A stretch of 64,000 nt of DNA from Sphingobacterium hungaricum. Lineage in GTDB: Bacteria; Bacteroidota; Bacteroidia; Sphingobacteriales; Sphingobacteriaceae. Location: assembly GCF_015210005.1 (NCBI RefSeq), contig NZ_MU158698.1:558001-622000 (forward strand), read 5' to 3'. Every line of letters begins with the position of its first letter. Within the stretch, counting starts at the first letter, position 1. The position numbers and the translations under genes are program-made. This document shows, in pieces, positions 7,813 to 17,058 of this stretch. The notes beneath the pieces were generated by a model. The model was not told where the DNA came from. It saw only the letters and a program-made list of their open reading frames with translations, and ran no database searches.

Positions 7813-9531
7813 ATGAGTACTGTATTATCTGAACAGGAACAACAACGCAGGCAAAATCTTCAAGCCATCAAAGATTTGGGCATAAACCCTTTTCCAGCTG
7901 ATGAATTTAAGGTTAATGCGAACGCAAAAGACATTTTAGAAAACTACGATAGAGATAAGTTAAATTATAAGAACATTCAATTGGCGGGCCGTATTATGAG
8001 CCGTCGAGTAATGGGTAATGCTTCCTTTATCGAATTGCAAGATGCTACGGGCAGAATTCAAGCCTATGTAAAGCGCGATGATATTTGTCCTGGAGAAGAT
8101 AAGACGTTATACAACACGGTTTTCAAGAAACTTTTGGATATCGGCGATATCATCGCTGTGGAAGGTTATGTATTCACAACCCAAACAGGTTCAATCTGTA
8201 TCCACGTAGAAAAATTGCATTTGCTGACAAAAGCATTACGCCCTTTACCAGTCGTAAAAGAAGCTGATGGAAAAACCTTCGATGCATTTACTGACCCTGA
8301 ACAACGCTATAGAATGCGTTATGTGGATTTGATTGTCAATCCTCAAATCAAAGAAACTTTTGTTAAAAGAACAAAACTATATACGGCAATGCGCCAGTTT
8401 TTTAACGAAGCTGGATATATGGAAGTCGAAACGCCGGTTTTGCAATCCATCCCTGGAGGTGCTTTAGCGAGACCATTTAGTACGCACCACAATGCATTGG
8501 ACATTCCATTGTATTTGCGCATCGCGAATGAATTGTATTTGAAAAGACTGATTGTCGGTGGTTTTGAAGGTGTTTATGAATTCTCGAAGAACTTCAGAAA
8601 TGAAGGAATGGACAGAACACACAACCCAGAATTTACCGTAATGGAAATCTATGTAGCTTATAAAGACTACAATTGGATGATGGACTTTACTGAGCGTTTG
8701 TTGGAATACTGTGCGACTGAAGTCAATGGTACGACAAAAGCAGTATTCAACGACCAAGAAATAGATTTTAAAGCGCCTTTCCCTCGGGTTTCCATGACTG
8801 AAGCCATCAAAAAGTTTACTGGCTTTGACATTACTGGAAAATCAGAAGATGAGATTCGCAAAGGAGCGCTGGAAATGGGAATTCCTGTCAACGAAACAAT
8901 GGGAAAAGGAAAACTAATCGATGAGATTTTTGGCGAGAAATGTGAAGGTAATTTTATCCAGCCGACATTTATTACGGATTATCCGGTAGAAATGTCTCCA
9001 TTGACCAAAAAGCATCGGGAGCATCCTGAGTTGACGGAGCGTTTTGAGTTAATGGTTTGTGGTAAAGAAGTTGCCAATGCGTACTCAGAATTAAATGACC
9101 CAATCGACCAACGCGAACGTTTTGAAGAACAATTGAAATTATCTGAAAAAGGAGATGACGAAGCGATGTTCATTGACCAGGATTTCTTAAGAGCGTTGGA
9201 ATATGGCATGCCTCCAACTTCAGGATTAGGAATTGGAATGGACCGCTTGATTATGTTCCTGACGAATAATCCTTCAATCCAAGAAGTATTGTTTTTCCCT
9301 CAAATGAGACCTGAGAAAATTGCTAAATTGGATTCTATTGAAGATTACGTCACGGCCGGAATTCCATTGGAATGGGTTCCAGCAATCCAAAAAATGGGCT
9401 TCAACACAGTTGCATCTTTAAGAGAGGCAAATCCGAATAAGGTTTTCAATGATTTGGGCGGAATGCGCAAAAAATTAAAATTAGACTTAACGATGCCGAG
9501 TAAAGACGAAGTTCTAGCTTGGTTCAACTAA
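7813..9531 (+). CDS. lysS: Lysyl-tRNA synthetase, class II
   Basis: A 572-residue class II LysRS that charges tRNA-Lys. The N-terminal OB-fold anticodon-binding domain covers about residues 55-150 (LAGRIMSRRVMGNASFIELQ). The catalytic core holds RYRMRYVDLI, motif 2 EFSKNFRNEGMDRTHNPEFT and motif 3 GLGIGMDRLIMFLTN. After the core there is an extension of about 70 residues (VPAIQKMGFNTVASLREANP to DEVLAWFN) that resembles a helix-hairpin-helix module and is common in Bacteroidota LysRS. Own promoter and terminator indicate a single-gene unit. Confidence 0.97.
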   Translation: MSTVLSEQEQQRRQNLQAIKDLGINPFPADEFKVNANAKDILENYDRDKLNYKNIQLAGRIMSRRVMGNASFIELQDATGRIQAYVKRDDICPGEDKTLYNTVFKKLLDIGDIIAVEGYVFTTQTGSICIHVEKLHLLTKALRPLPVVKEADGKTFDAFTDPEQRYRMRYVDLIVNPQIKETFVKRTKLYTAMRQFFNEAGYMEVETPVLQSIPGGALARPFSTHHNALDIPLYLRIANELYLKRLIVGGFEGVYEFSKNFRNEGMDRTHNPEFTVMEIYVAYKDYNWMMDFTERLLEYCATEVNGTTKAVFNDQEIDFKAPFPRVSMTEAIKKFTGFDITGKSEDEIRKGALEMGIPVNETMGKGKLIDEIFGEKCEGNFIQPTFITDYPVEMSPLTKKHREHPELTERFELMVCGKEVANAYSELNDPIDQRERFEEQLKLSEKGDDEAMFIDQDFLRALEYGMPPTSGLGIGMDRLIMFLTNNPSIQEVLFFPQMRPEKIAKLDSIEDYVTAGIPLEWVPAIQKMGFNTVASLREANPNKVFNDLGGMRKKLKLDLTMPSKDEVLAWFN

Positions 9532-9549
9532 ATAAACAAGGAATAGAAG

Positions 9550-9582
9550 ATGGCGCTTTATGAAAATAAATCGCCATTTTTT
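9550..9582 (+). terminator. lysS terminator
   Basis: ATGGCG pairs with CGCCAT and TTTA with TAAA around one mismatch; the stem (9550-9577) is followed by a T6 run. Confidence 0.75.
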
Positions 9583-9671
9583 CTACATGCAATTATTGCC
9601 GATAGCCATTATAAACCTCATGGCTGTTGGGTTAAAAAAAGATGAAGGTTTTGTTTTTGCAACTGATAACA

Positions 9672-11852
9672 ATGAAAAAATTACTTTTCTTATTCTTATT
9701 GCTTTCTTCCAATGCATTCGCTCAGCGCAATTTAAACATTGAAGAAACAGTCTTTGGCCCAAGAACCTATGCCGTACAAAATCTGCTGAGTACCGCATGG
9801 ATTCCTGAAAGCAATACCTTCACCTATTTAGATGCGACTTACCAAAACTTGATGCAACGCTCTGCTACATCTTCGTGGAAAGAAGAAGTATTAATTAGCA
9901 AAGCTGATTTGGAGAAAATTCTCAAAGAAAAATTTTCTGGCAAAGAGATTTCTTTGCGCATATTTCCTTACGATTATAATTGGCTGGACAAGCAGACTAT
10001 CAAGTTTACGGTAGAAACTGAAGAGTCGACTTACTATGTCCATTATGCTACGGATACAAAAACAATCAGCAATTTTATAGAAGCAACGAATAAAGGCACG
10101 AATCAAGAGCTGACTTCAGACTATTCTAAAGTGGCTTACTTAGTCGGTCAGAATATTTCAATCGTCGACAAGCAAGGTCAAGTGACAGAAGTAACTTCGG
10201 ATACCATCGACGGAATTGTTAACGGTTCGGACTACACCCATCGTCAAGAATTTGGCATCAATAAAGGAATGTGGTGGAATGAACAAAATGATAAACTAGT
10301 TTATTATCGCAAGGACGAGACAATGGTTACAAACTATCCGTTAATCCAATGGGAAGAACGCGTGGCTACGGTGAAAAACGTCCGCTATCCGATGGCGGGA
10401 ATGAAAAGCGAGGAAGTAACTTTGGTGATTTATGATACGAAGACAAAGCAAAAAATTACGTTGCAAACCGGCGAACCAAAAGAACAATACCTTACTGCTG
10501 TTAATTGGGACCCTTCTGGCGAATTTATTTATGTTGGTGTTTTAAATAGAGAACAAAATCATTTAAAATTAAATCAATATGCGGCTAAGGATGGTTCATT
10601 TGTAAAAACTTTATTTGAAGAGAAATCCACGACATGGGTAGAGCCTCAACATCCTTTGGTTTTCTCTCCGAAAAACAAAAATGAATTTATTTATCAGTCG
10701 GATAGAGATGGATTTAATCAGCTTTACTTATTCAATACGGACGGTAAACTACTTAAATCATTAGGATTTGAACAGACGGTGGTTTCTGATTTTATTGGCT
10801 TCACAGCTAAAGGAGAAAGCGTGCTGTATTCGGGAGTTACCAACAACGGCTTAGATAGACAGTTATTTGAAGTCAATCTAAAAACAGCGAAAACAAAACA
10901 GCTGACAAAAGATTCAGGAACCCACTCTGCGAAATTGAATACGACTGGCACTTACATTTTGGACCAGTACAGCAATTTGACAACGCCAAATAACATTCAG
11001 GTTCTCGATGTTAAAAAAGGAACTTCTACCGAAATCTTGAAAGCTGGAAATCCATTTGTAGGAAAGATTAACAATCCGAAAATTGAATTTGTAGAACTAC
11101 AGTCTGCTGATGGCGTAACGCCATTAACTGGTCGCATCATTTATCCAAGCGATTTCGACCCGAACAAAACATATCCGGTTATGTATTACTTATATGGCGG
11201 TTCACATTCGCAATTGGTGACTAATCGTTGGTTAGGTGGAGCAGGATATTTCGATATCTACATGGCACAGCAAGGATATATCGTTTTCAGTATGGATAAT
11301 CGCGGTACGGATGCACGCGGAAAAGCTTTCGCATCGGCTACACATCGTCAATTGGGTCAGGCAGAAATGCAAGACCAATTGAAAGGGATTGATTTTCTGA
11401 AAAGCAAGTCTTTCGTAGACCAATCTAAAATGGGAATTTTCGGATGGAGCTTCGGCGGATTTATGACGACCTCCTTTATGGTTCATCATCCAGATATCTT
11501 TAAGGTGGCCGTCGCTGGTGGACCCGTAATCGATTGGAAATACTATGAAGTGATGTATGGCGAACGCTACATGGATACACCGCAAGAAAATCCGGAAGGA
11601 TACAAATTGACTTCCCTAGAGGACAAAGCGGATAAACTAAAAGGCCGTCTTTTGATTATTCATGGCGCACAAGACCCAGTTGTTGTTCAGCAAAATAGCA
11701 TGCAATTTATTCAAGGCGCTATCAAAGCCGGCAAGCAAGTCGATTATTTCTTGTATCCATCGCACGAACATAATGTATCTGGAAAAGAGCGTGTTCACAT
11801 GTACCAGAAGATTGCTGATTATTTTGGGGATGCTTTACGCGGTAAGCTATAA
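9672..11852 (+). CDS. S9 family prolyl oligopeptidase, dipeptidyl peptidase IV-like
   Basis: A 726-residue exported serine peptidase. The start at 9672 gives a clean signal peptide (MKKLLFLFLLLSSNAFAQ); an upstream ATG at 9642 would add an unlikely extension. Residues about 30-470 form the DPPIV beta-propeller; the rest is an alpha/beta hydrolase. The catalytic triad is visible: Ser593 in GWSFGGFM, Asp668 in HGAQDPVV and His700 in SHEHNVSG. It probably removes X-Pro dipeptides from peptides in the periplasm, helping peptide scavenging. It is downstream of the lysS terminator and is likely monocistronic. Confidence 0.9.
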   Translation: MKKLLFLFLLLSSNAFAQRNLNIEETVFGPRTYAVQNLLSTAWIPESNTFTYLDATYQNLMQRSATSSWKEEVLISKADLEKILKEKFSGKEISLRIFPYDYNWLDKQTIKFTVETEESTYYVHYATDTKTISNFIEATNKGTNQELTSDYSKVAYLVGQNISIVDKQGQVTEVTSDTIDGIVNGSDYTHRQEFGINKGMWWNEQNDKLVYYRKDETMVTNYPLIQWEERVATVKNVRYPMAGMKSEEVTLVIYDTKTKQKITLQTGEPKEQYLTAVNWDPSGEFIYVGVLNREQNHLKLNQYAAKDGSFVKTLFEEKSTTWVEPQHPLVFSPKNKNEFIYQSDRDGFNQLYLFNTDGKLLKSLGFEQTVVSDFIGFTAKGESVLYSGVTNNGLDRQLFEVNLKTAKTKQLTKDSGTHSAKLNTTGTYILDQYSNLTTPNNIQVLDVKKGTSTEILKAGNPFVGKINNPKIEFVELQSADGVTPLTGRIIYPSDFDPNKTYPVMYYLYGGSHSQLVTNRWLGGAGYFDIYMAQQGYIVFSMDNRGTDARGKAFASATHRQLGQAEMQDQLKGIDFLKSKSFVDQSKMGIFGWSFGGFMTTSFMVHHPDIFKVAVAGGPVIDWKYYEVMYGERYMDTPQENPEGYKLTSLEDKADKLKGRLLIIHGAQDPVVVQQNSMQFIQGAIKAGKQVDYFLYPSHEHNVSGKERVHMYQKIADYFGDALRGKL

Positions 11853-11889
11853 GCTTTAGGCAAATTTATTTAGAAAAAAAAAGCATTTA

Positions 11890-11934
11890 AAACCCTAATC
11901 CTAAGTCAATGATGTTGACTTAGGATTAGGGTTT
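11890..11934 (+). terminator. Perfect 20-bp inverted repeat, possible terminator
   Basis: Left arm 11890-11909 and right arm 11915-11934 match perfectly around a TGATG loop. It lies 38 bases after the peptidase stop. The T content after the stem is poor (GTTGTTTGTTATT), so it may act as a terminator or as an mRNA 3'-end stabiliser. Confidence 0.55.
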
Positions 11935-12239
11935 GTTGTTTGTTATTCATTTATGGAGAAGCTGAATCAGTATTTCTTTTCCTAGACTTTTTGGAGTAAT
12001 TGAATGGAAATTATTTAACCAATAATTTACTATACCTAAAACCAAATATATCTTTTTTTTAAAAGGCTGTTTTTCAGTCAACTAAATTCCTGCAAAAATT
12101 TTAAAATCTAAACGCTTTCATATATATTTGATTTACAATCGAATATCGAAAGACATAAAAATATTGGCAAATTAGAATTTTAACAAAAATCGATTTTTAG
12201 ATTCCAAGAATAAATATCATTTACGAACATATTATTCAA

Positions 12240-13373
12240 ATGAAACATCAGAAACTTTTAGCATTCATATTTTCAATCCTTCTGTCGCCAGCTGTGTTTG
12301 CTCAAACCAACCTACCAATTGTAAAAGCAAATTCAACACGTGTGGATATTAGAGAGGATAATGAATTAAATAGAAATGTGTGGAAAATTGAACCAAACTT
12401 GAAACTAGATATCTTTTCGACTTCTGCTAAAGATGTTACTTTTTATACAGATATTGATTCAATAGCATTCAAAATTGAGCCTAAAAAAGAATACGATTTC
12501 ATTATCTTATTAAATGGTAAAGATACGGCAAGAACCCAAATAAAACATATCCCATCGAGGCTCGATATTTTAAAAGAAGCAGAAAAATACGACTATTCAG
12601 ACAATCGATTTTTCCCAAAATTCGAATATGAATCGCTCGATAATCCCGATCTCCAAAAATTAAGGCAAGATTTTAAATTAGATTCTATCGCTGGAAAAGG
12701 GTCAGAACTGTCTCAAATTTTTAATTTATTGCACTGGTTGCACGATTTAATTAAACACGATGGTAGTTTGGAAAATCCAACTTCCAAAAATGCTATTGAT
12801 TTAATAGAAGTATGCAAGATTGAAAATAGAGGCTTGAATTGCAGGATGTTGGCAACTATTTTAAACGAATGCTATTTATCGATGGGAATTAAGTCAAGAC
12901 ATATAACATGCATGCCTAAAGAAATGCAGTTTGATGAATGCCATGTTATCAATTCCGTTTACAGCAAAGAGTTACGAAAGTGGATTTGGATAGACCCAAC
13001 TTTTGATGCCTATGTTATGGACGAAAAAGGAAACCTCTTGGGGATACAAGAAGTAAGAGAAAAATTGATTAACGGAGAGCCCTTGGTTCTTAATGCAGAC
13101 GCGAATTGGAACAGGGAACATTTACAAACAAAGCAGGAATACCTCAATAAATATATGGCAAAAAATTTGTATCGCTTGGAAGCAATCTTATTTAGCACGT
13201 ATAATACAGAAACAAAGATGAGCAGTAAAGAGCTAACATACGTTGAGTTATTGCCATTAGATGGATTAAACCAAACCCCACAAAAGAAAGAACAAACAAA
13301 CAATTCTACTGGAATGAAATATACATTTTATAAAACTAATAATCCAGAGTTGTTTTGGGCAAAGCCTGAATAG
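12240..13373 (+). CDS. Secreted transglutaminase-like (papain-fold) protein
   Basis: The 377-residue product starts with a signal peptide (MKHQKLLAFIFSILL to AVFAQ). The central region fits a transglutaminase-like core: Cys in RGLNCRMLATILNECY, His in DECHVINSVYS and Asp in WIWIDPTFDAY, in the expected order and spacing for a Cys-His-Asp triad. Homologous folds act as peptidases or amidases in bacteria. The N- and C-terminal parts (residues 20-150, 290-377) are not recognised. A 387-base region without genes precedes it, holding the 20-bp inverted repeat and AT-rich DNA. The substrate is unknown. Confidence 0.75.
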   Translation: MKHQKLLAFIFSILLSPAVFAQTNLPIVKANSTRVDIREDNELNRNVWKIEPNLKLDIFSTSAKDVTFYTDIDSIAFKIEPKKEYDFIILLNGKDTARTQIKHIPSRLDILKEAEKYDYSDNRFFPKFEYESLDNPDLQKLRQDFKLDSIAGKGSELSQIFNLLHWLHDLIKHDGSLENPTSKNAIDLIEVCKIENRGLNCRMLATILNECYLSMGIKSRHITCMPKEMQFDECHVINSVYSKELRKWIWIDPTFDAYVMDEKGNLLGIQEVREKLINGEPLVLNADANWNREHLQTKQEYLNKYMAKNLYRLEAILFSTYNTETKMSSKELTYVELLPLDGLNQTPQKKEQTNNSTGMKYTFYKTNNPELFWAKPE

Positions 13374-13571
13374 GTTTTTAAAAAAGTATATGGATTTATC
13401 CGAAATAATGCCCTAGCGTACATTGATAAATTAGTCCAGAAATTAAATTTTATCTACTCTTGCTAATCTTTAGTTGAAAGATAGTTATCCATTGGAATAA
13501 AAAGGTTTTGTATAGGTATTTTGCTTATATTGAAAATTTACAAAGTAATTCGACATAAATATATAAAGTAT

Positions 13572-14123
13572 ATGAAAGCGTTCAATCTTTTCGTGATATG
13601 TTCACTTATTATTTGCTCATCGTGCAAAAAGGATAGTCCCAATTCTAACACAAGCGTTCTAAAACTAGAATTTGTAGCCGGTTCAACTATTCAAAATAGT
13701 TCATCGAGCACCGATGAAGTGATTGCTACGTTGAATATCAAATCCTACAATGCGCATACTGGTGAGCTTATATTTGACAATATAGGTCGAGAACAATTAG
13801 AAGAAGCGATAGCGCAAGGGTCTAAAGTAAATGTGTATGCTACTGGGGATTCTCCCCTGTTCACACTAAAGGTTGCTTCCTCTTTGCTTAGCGTTCTTTA
13901 CAATGAACCTGTCCTTTATTATTCATTAATTGACAACAGCATGATTGATGGGGCGACCACTGAAAAAAACAAATGGTACATCTTAAGCGGATACTCAACC
14001 GGTAAAATATTAGCATCAGAAACTATTACAAATCCTGAGCAATTAGCGAATTTTAAAAAAATAGAAGCTAATTGGGATTTATTTATTGATGAGTTGAAAC
14101 GGACAGGCAGATACATTAATTAG
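13572..14123 (+). CDS. Putative lipoprotein of unknown function
   Basis: A 183-residue protein with a lipoprotein signal (MKAFNLFVICSLIICSSC); the Cys after Ser-Ser is the likely lipidation site, followed by KKDSPNSN. An open frame extends upstream to 13521, but the ATG at 13572 gives the proper short signal. The mature part is acidic and has no motif that I recognise; it contains no repeats or further membrane segments. It is probably anchored at the outer membrane. Neighbours (secreted transglutaminase-like protein, toxin-antitoxin pair) give no clear function. Confidence 0.6.
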   Translation: MKAFNLFVICSLIICSSCKKDSPNSNTSVLKLEFVAGSTIQNSSSSTDEVIATLNIKSYNAHTGELIFDNIGREQLEEAIAQGSKVNVYATGDSPLFTLKVASSLLSVLYNEPVLYYSLIDNSMIDGATTEKNKWYILSGYSTGKILASETITNPEQLANFKKIEANWDLFIDELKRTGRYIN

Positions 14124-14272
14124 ATGACAAACTGCCATCATCAAGCAGTAATTTGTGCTTAATTCTAATCGATTTCAGCATTAGTTAATTTTAATTTTTT
14201 TTTATATAAATGCTTTTGTTTATCAAAGCATAGGCACAAAGAAAGAATGTTAAATTGATTAACTATATATTT

Positions 14273-14304
14273 TTGTTTCCCAATTAGGAAATTTTGTATC
14301 TTTG
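14273..14304 (+). promoter_or_regulatory. Bacteroidota promoter for higBA-like pair
   Basis: TTG (14273-14275), 21-nt spacer, TATCTTTG (14297-14304). Transcription would start about 14310, just ahead of the toxin coding region. Confidence 0.7.
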
Positions 14305-14342
14305 ATTAACTGTATAATGAATCCAAATTTAATGTTGATTTT

Positions 14343-14657
14343 TTGCCAGAAGCAGTTGAATTTCTGAATAATCTCGATGCTAAAACTAGAGAAAAAATTT
14401 ATTATAACATTCGGAAAGCTCAGTACATAAACGATAAAGAACTTTTTAAAAAAATCAGTGACTTTATTTGGGAATTTAGAACGTTGTACGAAGGCAAGAA
14501 CTATCGGCTTTTTGCATTTTGGGACAAAATAGACAGAAAAGAAACGTTAGTGGTAGCAACACACGGAATTTTAAAAAAGACTCAAAAGGCGCAGGCAAAA
14601 GAACTTAAAAAAGCTGAAGAGATAAGAAAACATTATTTAGAGAATAAGGCAAAGTAA
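14343..14657 (+). CDS. RelE/HigB-like toxin, N-terminus possibly frameshifted
   Basis: From a TTG at 14343 the frame codes for 104 residues of a HigB-type ribosome-dependent mRNA nuclease: FLNNLDAKTREKIYYNIRKA, FIWEFRTLYEGKNYRLFAFWD and ETLVVATHGILKKT are typical. In-frame codons upstream give KFNVDF directly before LPEAVEF, which looks like the normal family N-terminus, but no ATG is in that frame. The only ATG (14318), well placed after the promoter, is one base out of phase; one extra A in the AAA run at 14325-14327 would give MNPKFNVDFLPEAVEF. So the toxin is either frameshifted by a one-base loss or starts at a non-ATG codon. The antitoxin follows after six bases. Confidence 0.72.
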   Translation: MPEAVEFLNNLDAKTREKIYYNIRKAQYINDKELFKKISDFIWEFRTLYEGKNYRLFAFWDKIDRKETLVVATHGILKKTQKAQAKELKKAEEIRKHYLENKAK

Positions 14658-14663
14658 TTTTTT

Positions 14664-14987
14664 ATGGAAAACATCAAATTTAAAACTGTTCCGCTAGATT
14701 CAATGATTGACAAACATATTGGCAAGCGAGGGACTGACGACAGAGAACGATTTGAAAATGAGTTAAGAATAGAGTTATTAGGACAGGCAATCAAGAGAGC
14801 TAGACAGGAAAGAAATCTTACCCAAGAACAATTAGGCGAACTAGTTGGAGTTCAGAAAGCTCAAATCTCAAAAATTGAAAATAGCGTCAAAAATGCAAGG
14901 CTTGAAACTATATTAAAAGTTTTTAATGCCTTGGGTGCGAAAGTGAATTTTAACGTAGAATTAGACAGTAAAAGTTTAGTTTATTAA
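14664..14987 (+). CDS. HigA-like antitoxin, XRE family
   Basis: The 107-residue protein has an N-terminal toxin-binding or linker part and a C-terminal XRE helix-turn-helix at about residues 40-95 (RARQERNLTQEQLGELVGV, QKAQISKIENSVKNARLET). This order and its position six bases after a HigB-like toxin match the HigBA family, in which the antitoxin follows the toxin and represses the shared promoter. All visible key HTH residues are intact, unlike the toxin start. It would neutralise the toxin by direct binding. Confidence 0.85.
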   Translation: MENIKFKTVPLDSMIDKHIGKRGTDDRERFENELRIELLGQAIKRARQERNLTQEQLGELVGVQKAQISKIENSVKNARLETILKVFNALGAKVNFNVELDSKSLVY

Positions 14988-15022
14988 AAGACCTCTCGAT
15001 TTGTCGAATGCCTGGTCACAAT

Positions 15023-15409
15023 CTACTCAGCTCCCTTCTCTTTACTCCATCCATTTGGATACATAATGCTAAGTAAAACGGCTATTAGCAAAAAATTAAA
15101 TTCCATCCCGTTTCTTCCACCTCCTACTACAAACCAGCCTTCTTGAAAATGTATCATCGCAATACCGGCGATTAAAATTAGTATAGTAATGATGCAGATG
15201 GGCTTTACCCATTTGTTCATCATCAACAGAATTGCACAGGCGATATGCGACAATTTAATCAGCCAGGCCAGGTACAATCCAATGGGTTCAAATCCTTGTG
15301 AATTAAGATACCCATTTCCAAAATCATTTACAGAACCTGTGACAAGTGATGGAATGCTATGTGCCAGCATAATCACTGCAACCGCAATACGCAAAATCAA
15401 TGTATTCAT
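15023..15409 (-). CDS. DoxX-family membrane protein
   Basis: The 128-residue product has four hydrophobic segments (RIAVAVIMLAHSIPSLV; LYLAWLIKLSHIACAILLMM; ICIITILILIAGIAMI; FNFLLIAVLLSIM) and the GGGRNGMEFNFLL motif of DoxX-like proteins, whose functions include quinone-linked oxidoreductase roles but are mostly unknown. It converges with the HigA gene. It lies downstream of rtcB on the same strand but beyond the rtcB terminator, so it is not part of the RNA-repair operon. Confidence 0.75.
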   Translation of the reverse strand: MNTLILRIAVAVIMLAHSIPSLVTGSVNDFGNGYLNSQGFEPIGLYLAWLIKLSHIACAILLMMNKWVKPICIITILILIAGIAMIHFQEGWFVVGGGRNGMEFNFLLIAVLLSIMYPNGWSKEKGAE

Positions 15410-15574
15410 ATAAAATACTTTTACAAATTCCGACAGGAAAGGGCTTAGTGGTTTTCTTTATTCATGAAATAATGAGCTCAAGCTTAATCCCTAACTATCT
15501 GTCAAAACGAATTGACAATCAATTTAGGAAATAATTAACTGTATTGCAATTATTTATCCTAAAAAACCAATAAA

Positions 15575-15606
15575 GAAAAAAGCGAGTATCTATTCGAAAT
15601 ACTCGC
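15575..15606 (-). terminator. rtcB operon terminator
   Basis: GCGAGTAT (15582-15589) pairs with ATACTCGC (15599-15606); on the minus strand the hairpin is followed by a T-rich tract. Nearly the same stem recurs at 21952-21983. Confidence 0.85.
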
Positions 15607-15626
15607 CAATTTATTAAACCGCTCAA

Positions 15627-17051
15627 TTAATCTTCACGGCTTCCGTCATCCGCCATCCGAACCATTTTAGGCTCAAATGTAGCAACAACATCCACCAGCT
15701 CCGTTTGAGCAGACATGACTTTGTGAATGTCTTTATAAGCCATCGGAGCTTCATCCAAACCTGCACCAATCAAAGTGACGTTATGGTCTTTCAGAATCGC
15801 TTTCATATCCGCTTTTGCGATAGTTTTAAAAGCTTGCGAACGGCTCATTTGACGACCAGCACCATGCGAAGCCGAATTAATCGAACTGACTTCTCCTTTT
15901 CCTCGCACCAAAAATCCTGGTGCCGTCATGCTTCCTGGGATAATTCCCATCACGCCTTTTCCGGCAGGGGTCGCTCCTTTCCGATGTACAATGACTTCTT
16001 CCCCGTCCAAGGTTTCTTTCCATGCAAAGTTGTGGTGGTTTTCGACTTTCGCAAGCACTTTTGCTCCAATGGCTTTTGTCAGGCGCTTATGAATAACCTC
16101 ATGGCAAGCAGAAGCATAATCTCCTGCCAAATTCATGGCAATCCAATATTCTTGGCCTTCCGCAGTATTCAAGTCCAAATAAGCCAAATTAACAGCCTCT
16201 TTTGGAAGTTTGCAGATGCTTTTCGCCAATTTTGTGTATTGGTCTGCAATTGTTGCTCCCAGACCCCGAGAACCCGAATGTGTCAATAAAGCCACATACC
16301 GTCCTTTGTCTATATTCAGAACCCCATCTCGCTCCGCAAAATCGATAATTCCGAATTCAACAAAATGATTTCCGCCTCCAGAAGTACCTAATTGTGCCCA
16401 AGCTTTGCCATGCAATCGCTTAAGAAAGTCCGTAGAATTAAATGCTTCATCTTCCAGAACTTCATGGTCTGCACGTTCCTTGTCTTTAAAATTTTGTCCC
16501 GCACCAAACTTGGTATGGGCAATCAATTCACGTTTGTAAAAGGCGTCTTTTCCGAAATAATGTTTCTCTGGAATATCGAAAATGCTCAAAGCCATTCGAC
16601 AACCAATATCAACGCCTACGCCGTAAGGAATAATCGCATTTCGAGTCGCTAAAACTCCACCTATAGGCAAACCATAACCTTGGTGCGCATCGGGCATCAA
16701 CGAACCAGCCAGCGTGACTGGAAGTTTCATTGCGATATCCATTTGATCAGTTGCACCTTGCTCGATATAATCTGCTCCAAAAACTGTATAATTTTTCGAA
16801 TTTTCAACCAAAGGAATGGTTTCATCGGAATTTATTTTATTTTCATAAAGAATTGCAGTTGCTAAATCTTTGAAAATTTCATCATCCAAAAAGCTTTCTG
16901 GATATTTTTTTACTTTCCTTACTAATGCCAACACTTCGCTTCCATCTTTCTCAGCAAAGTTATTTTCTATGATTTCAAGCGCCATTCCAAGGATTTTTCC
17001 TTCTGAAAAACCAACGTGTAAGAGGTGCTTTCCTGTTATTTTATCTTTCAT
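15627..17051 (-). CDS. rtcB: RNA-splicing ligase RtcB
   Basis: A 474-residue GTP- and Mn2+-dependent ligase that joins 2',3'-cyclic phosphate or 3'-phosphate RNA ends to 5'-OH ends. Metal-site blocks are intact: MPDAHQGYGLPIGGV, GVGVDIGCRM (Cys), LGTSGGGNHFVEF (His) and LLTHSGSRGLG (His). The nucleophilic His that forms the GMP adduct is His396 in SASHGAGRQMSR. Length is usual for bacterial RtcB. It is the last gene of the minus-strand run after two RlaP-type nucleotidyltransferases and a Band-7 protein; the gap to the preceding gene is only seven bases. No RtcA cyclase and no archease gene is seen. The context points to repair of toxin-cut RNA rather than splicing. Confidence 0.96.
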   Translation of the reverse strand: MKDKITGKHLLHVGFSEGKILGMALEIIENNFAEKDGSEVLALVRKVKKYPESFLDDEIFKDLATAILYENKINSDETIPLVENSKNYTVFGADYIEQGATDQMDIAMKLPVTLAGSLMPDAHQGYGLPIGGVLATRNAIIPYGVGVDIGCRMALSIFDIPEKHYFGKDAFYKRELIAHTKFGAGQNFKDKERADHEVLEDEAFNSTDFLKRLHGKAWAQLGTSGGGNHFVEFGIIDFAERDGVLNIDKGRYVALLTHSGSRGLGATIADQYTKLAKSICKLPKEAVNLAYLDLNTAEGQEYWIAMNLAGDYASACHEVIHKRLTKAIGAKVLAKVENHHNFAWKETLDGEEVIVHRKGATPAGKGVMGIIPGSMTAPGFLVRGKGEVSSINSASHGAGRQMSRSQAFKTIAKADMKAILKDHNVTLIGAGLDEAPMAYKDIHKVMSAQTELVDVVATFEPKMVRMADDGSRED

Positions 17052-17058
17052 TGTACAT

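Noticed and set aside
15023..15409. DoxX-like gene as part of the RNA-repair operon
   Set aside because: The rtcB terminator lies between them.
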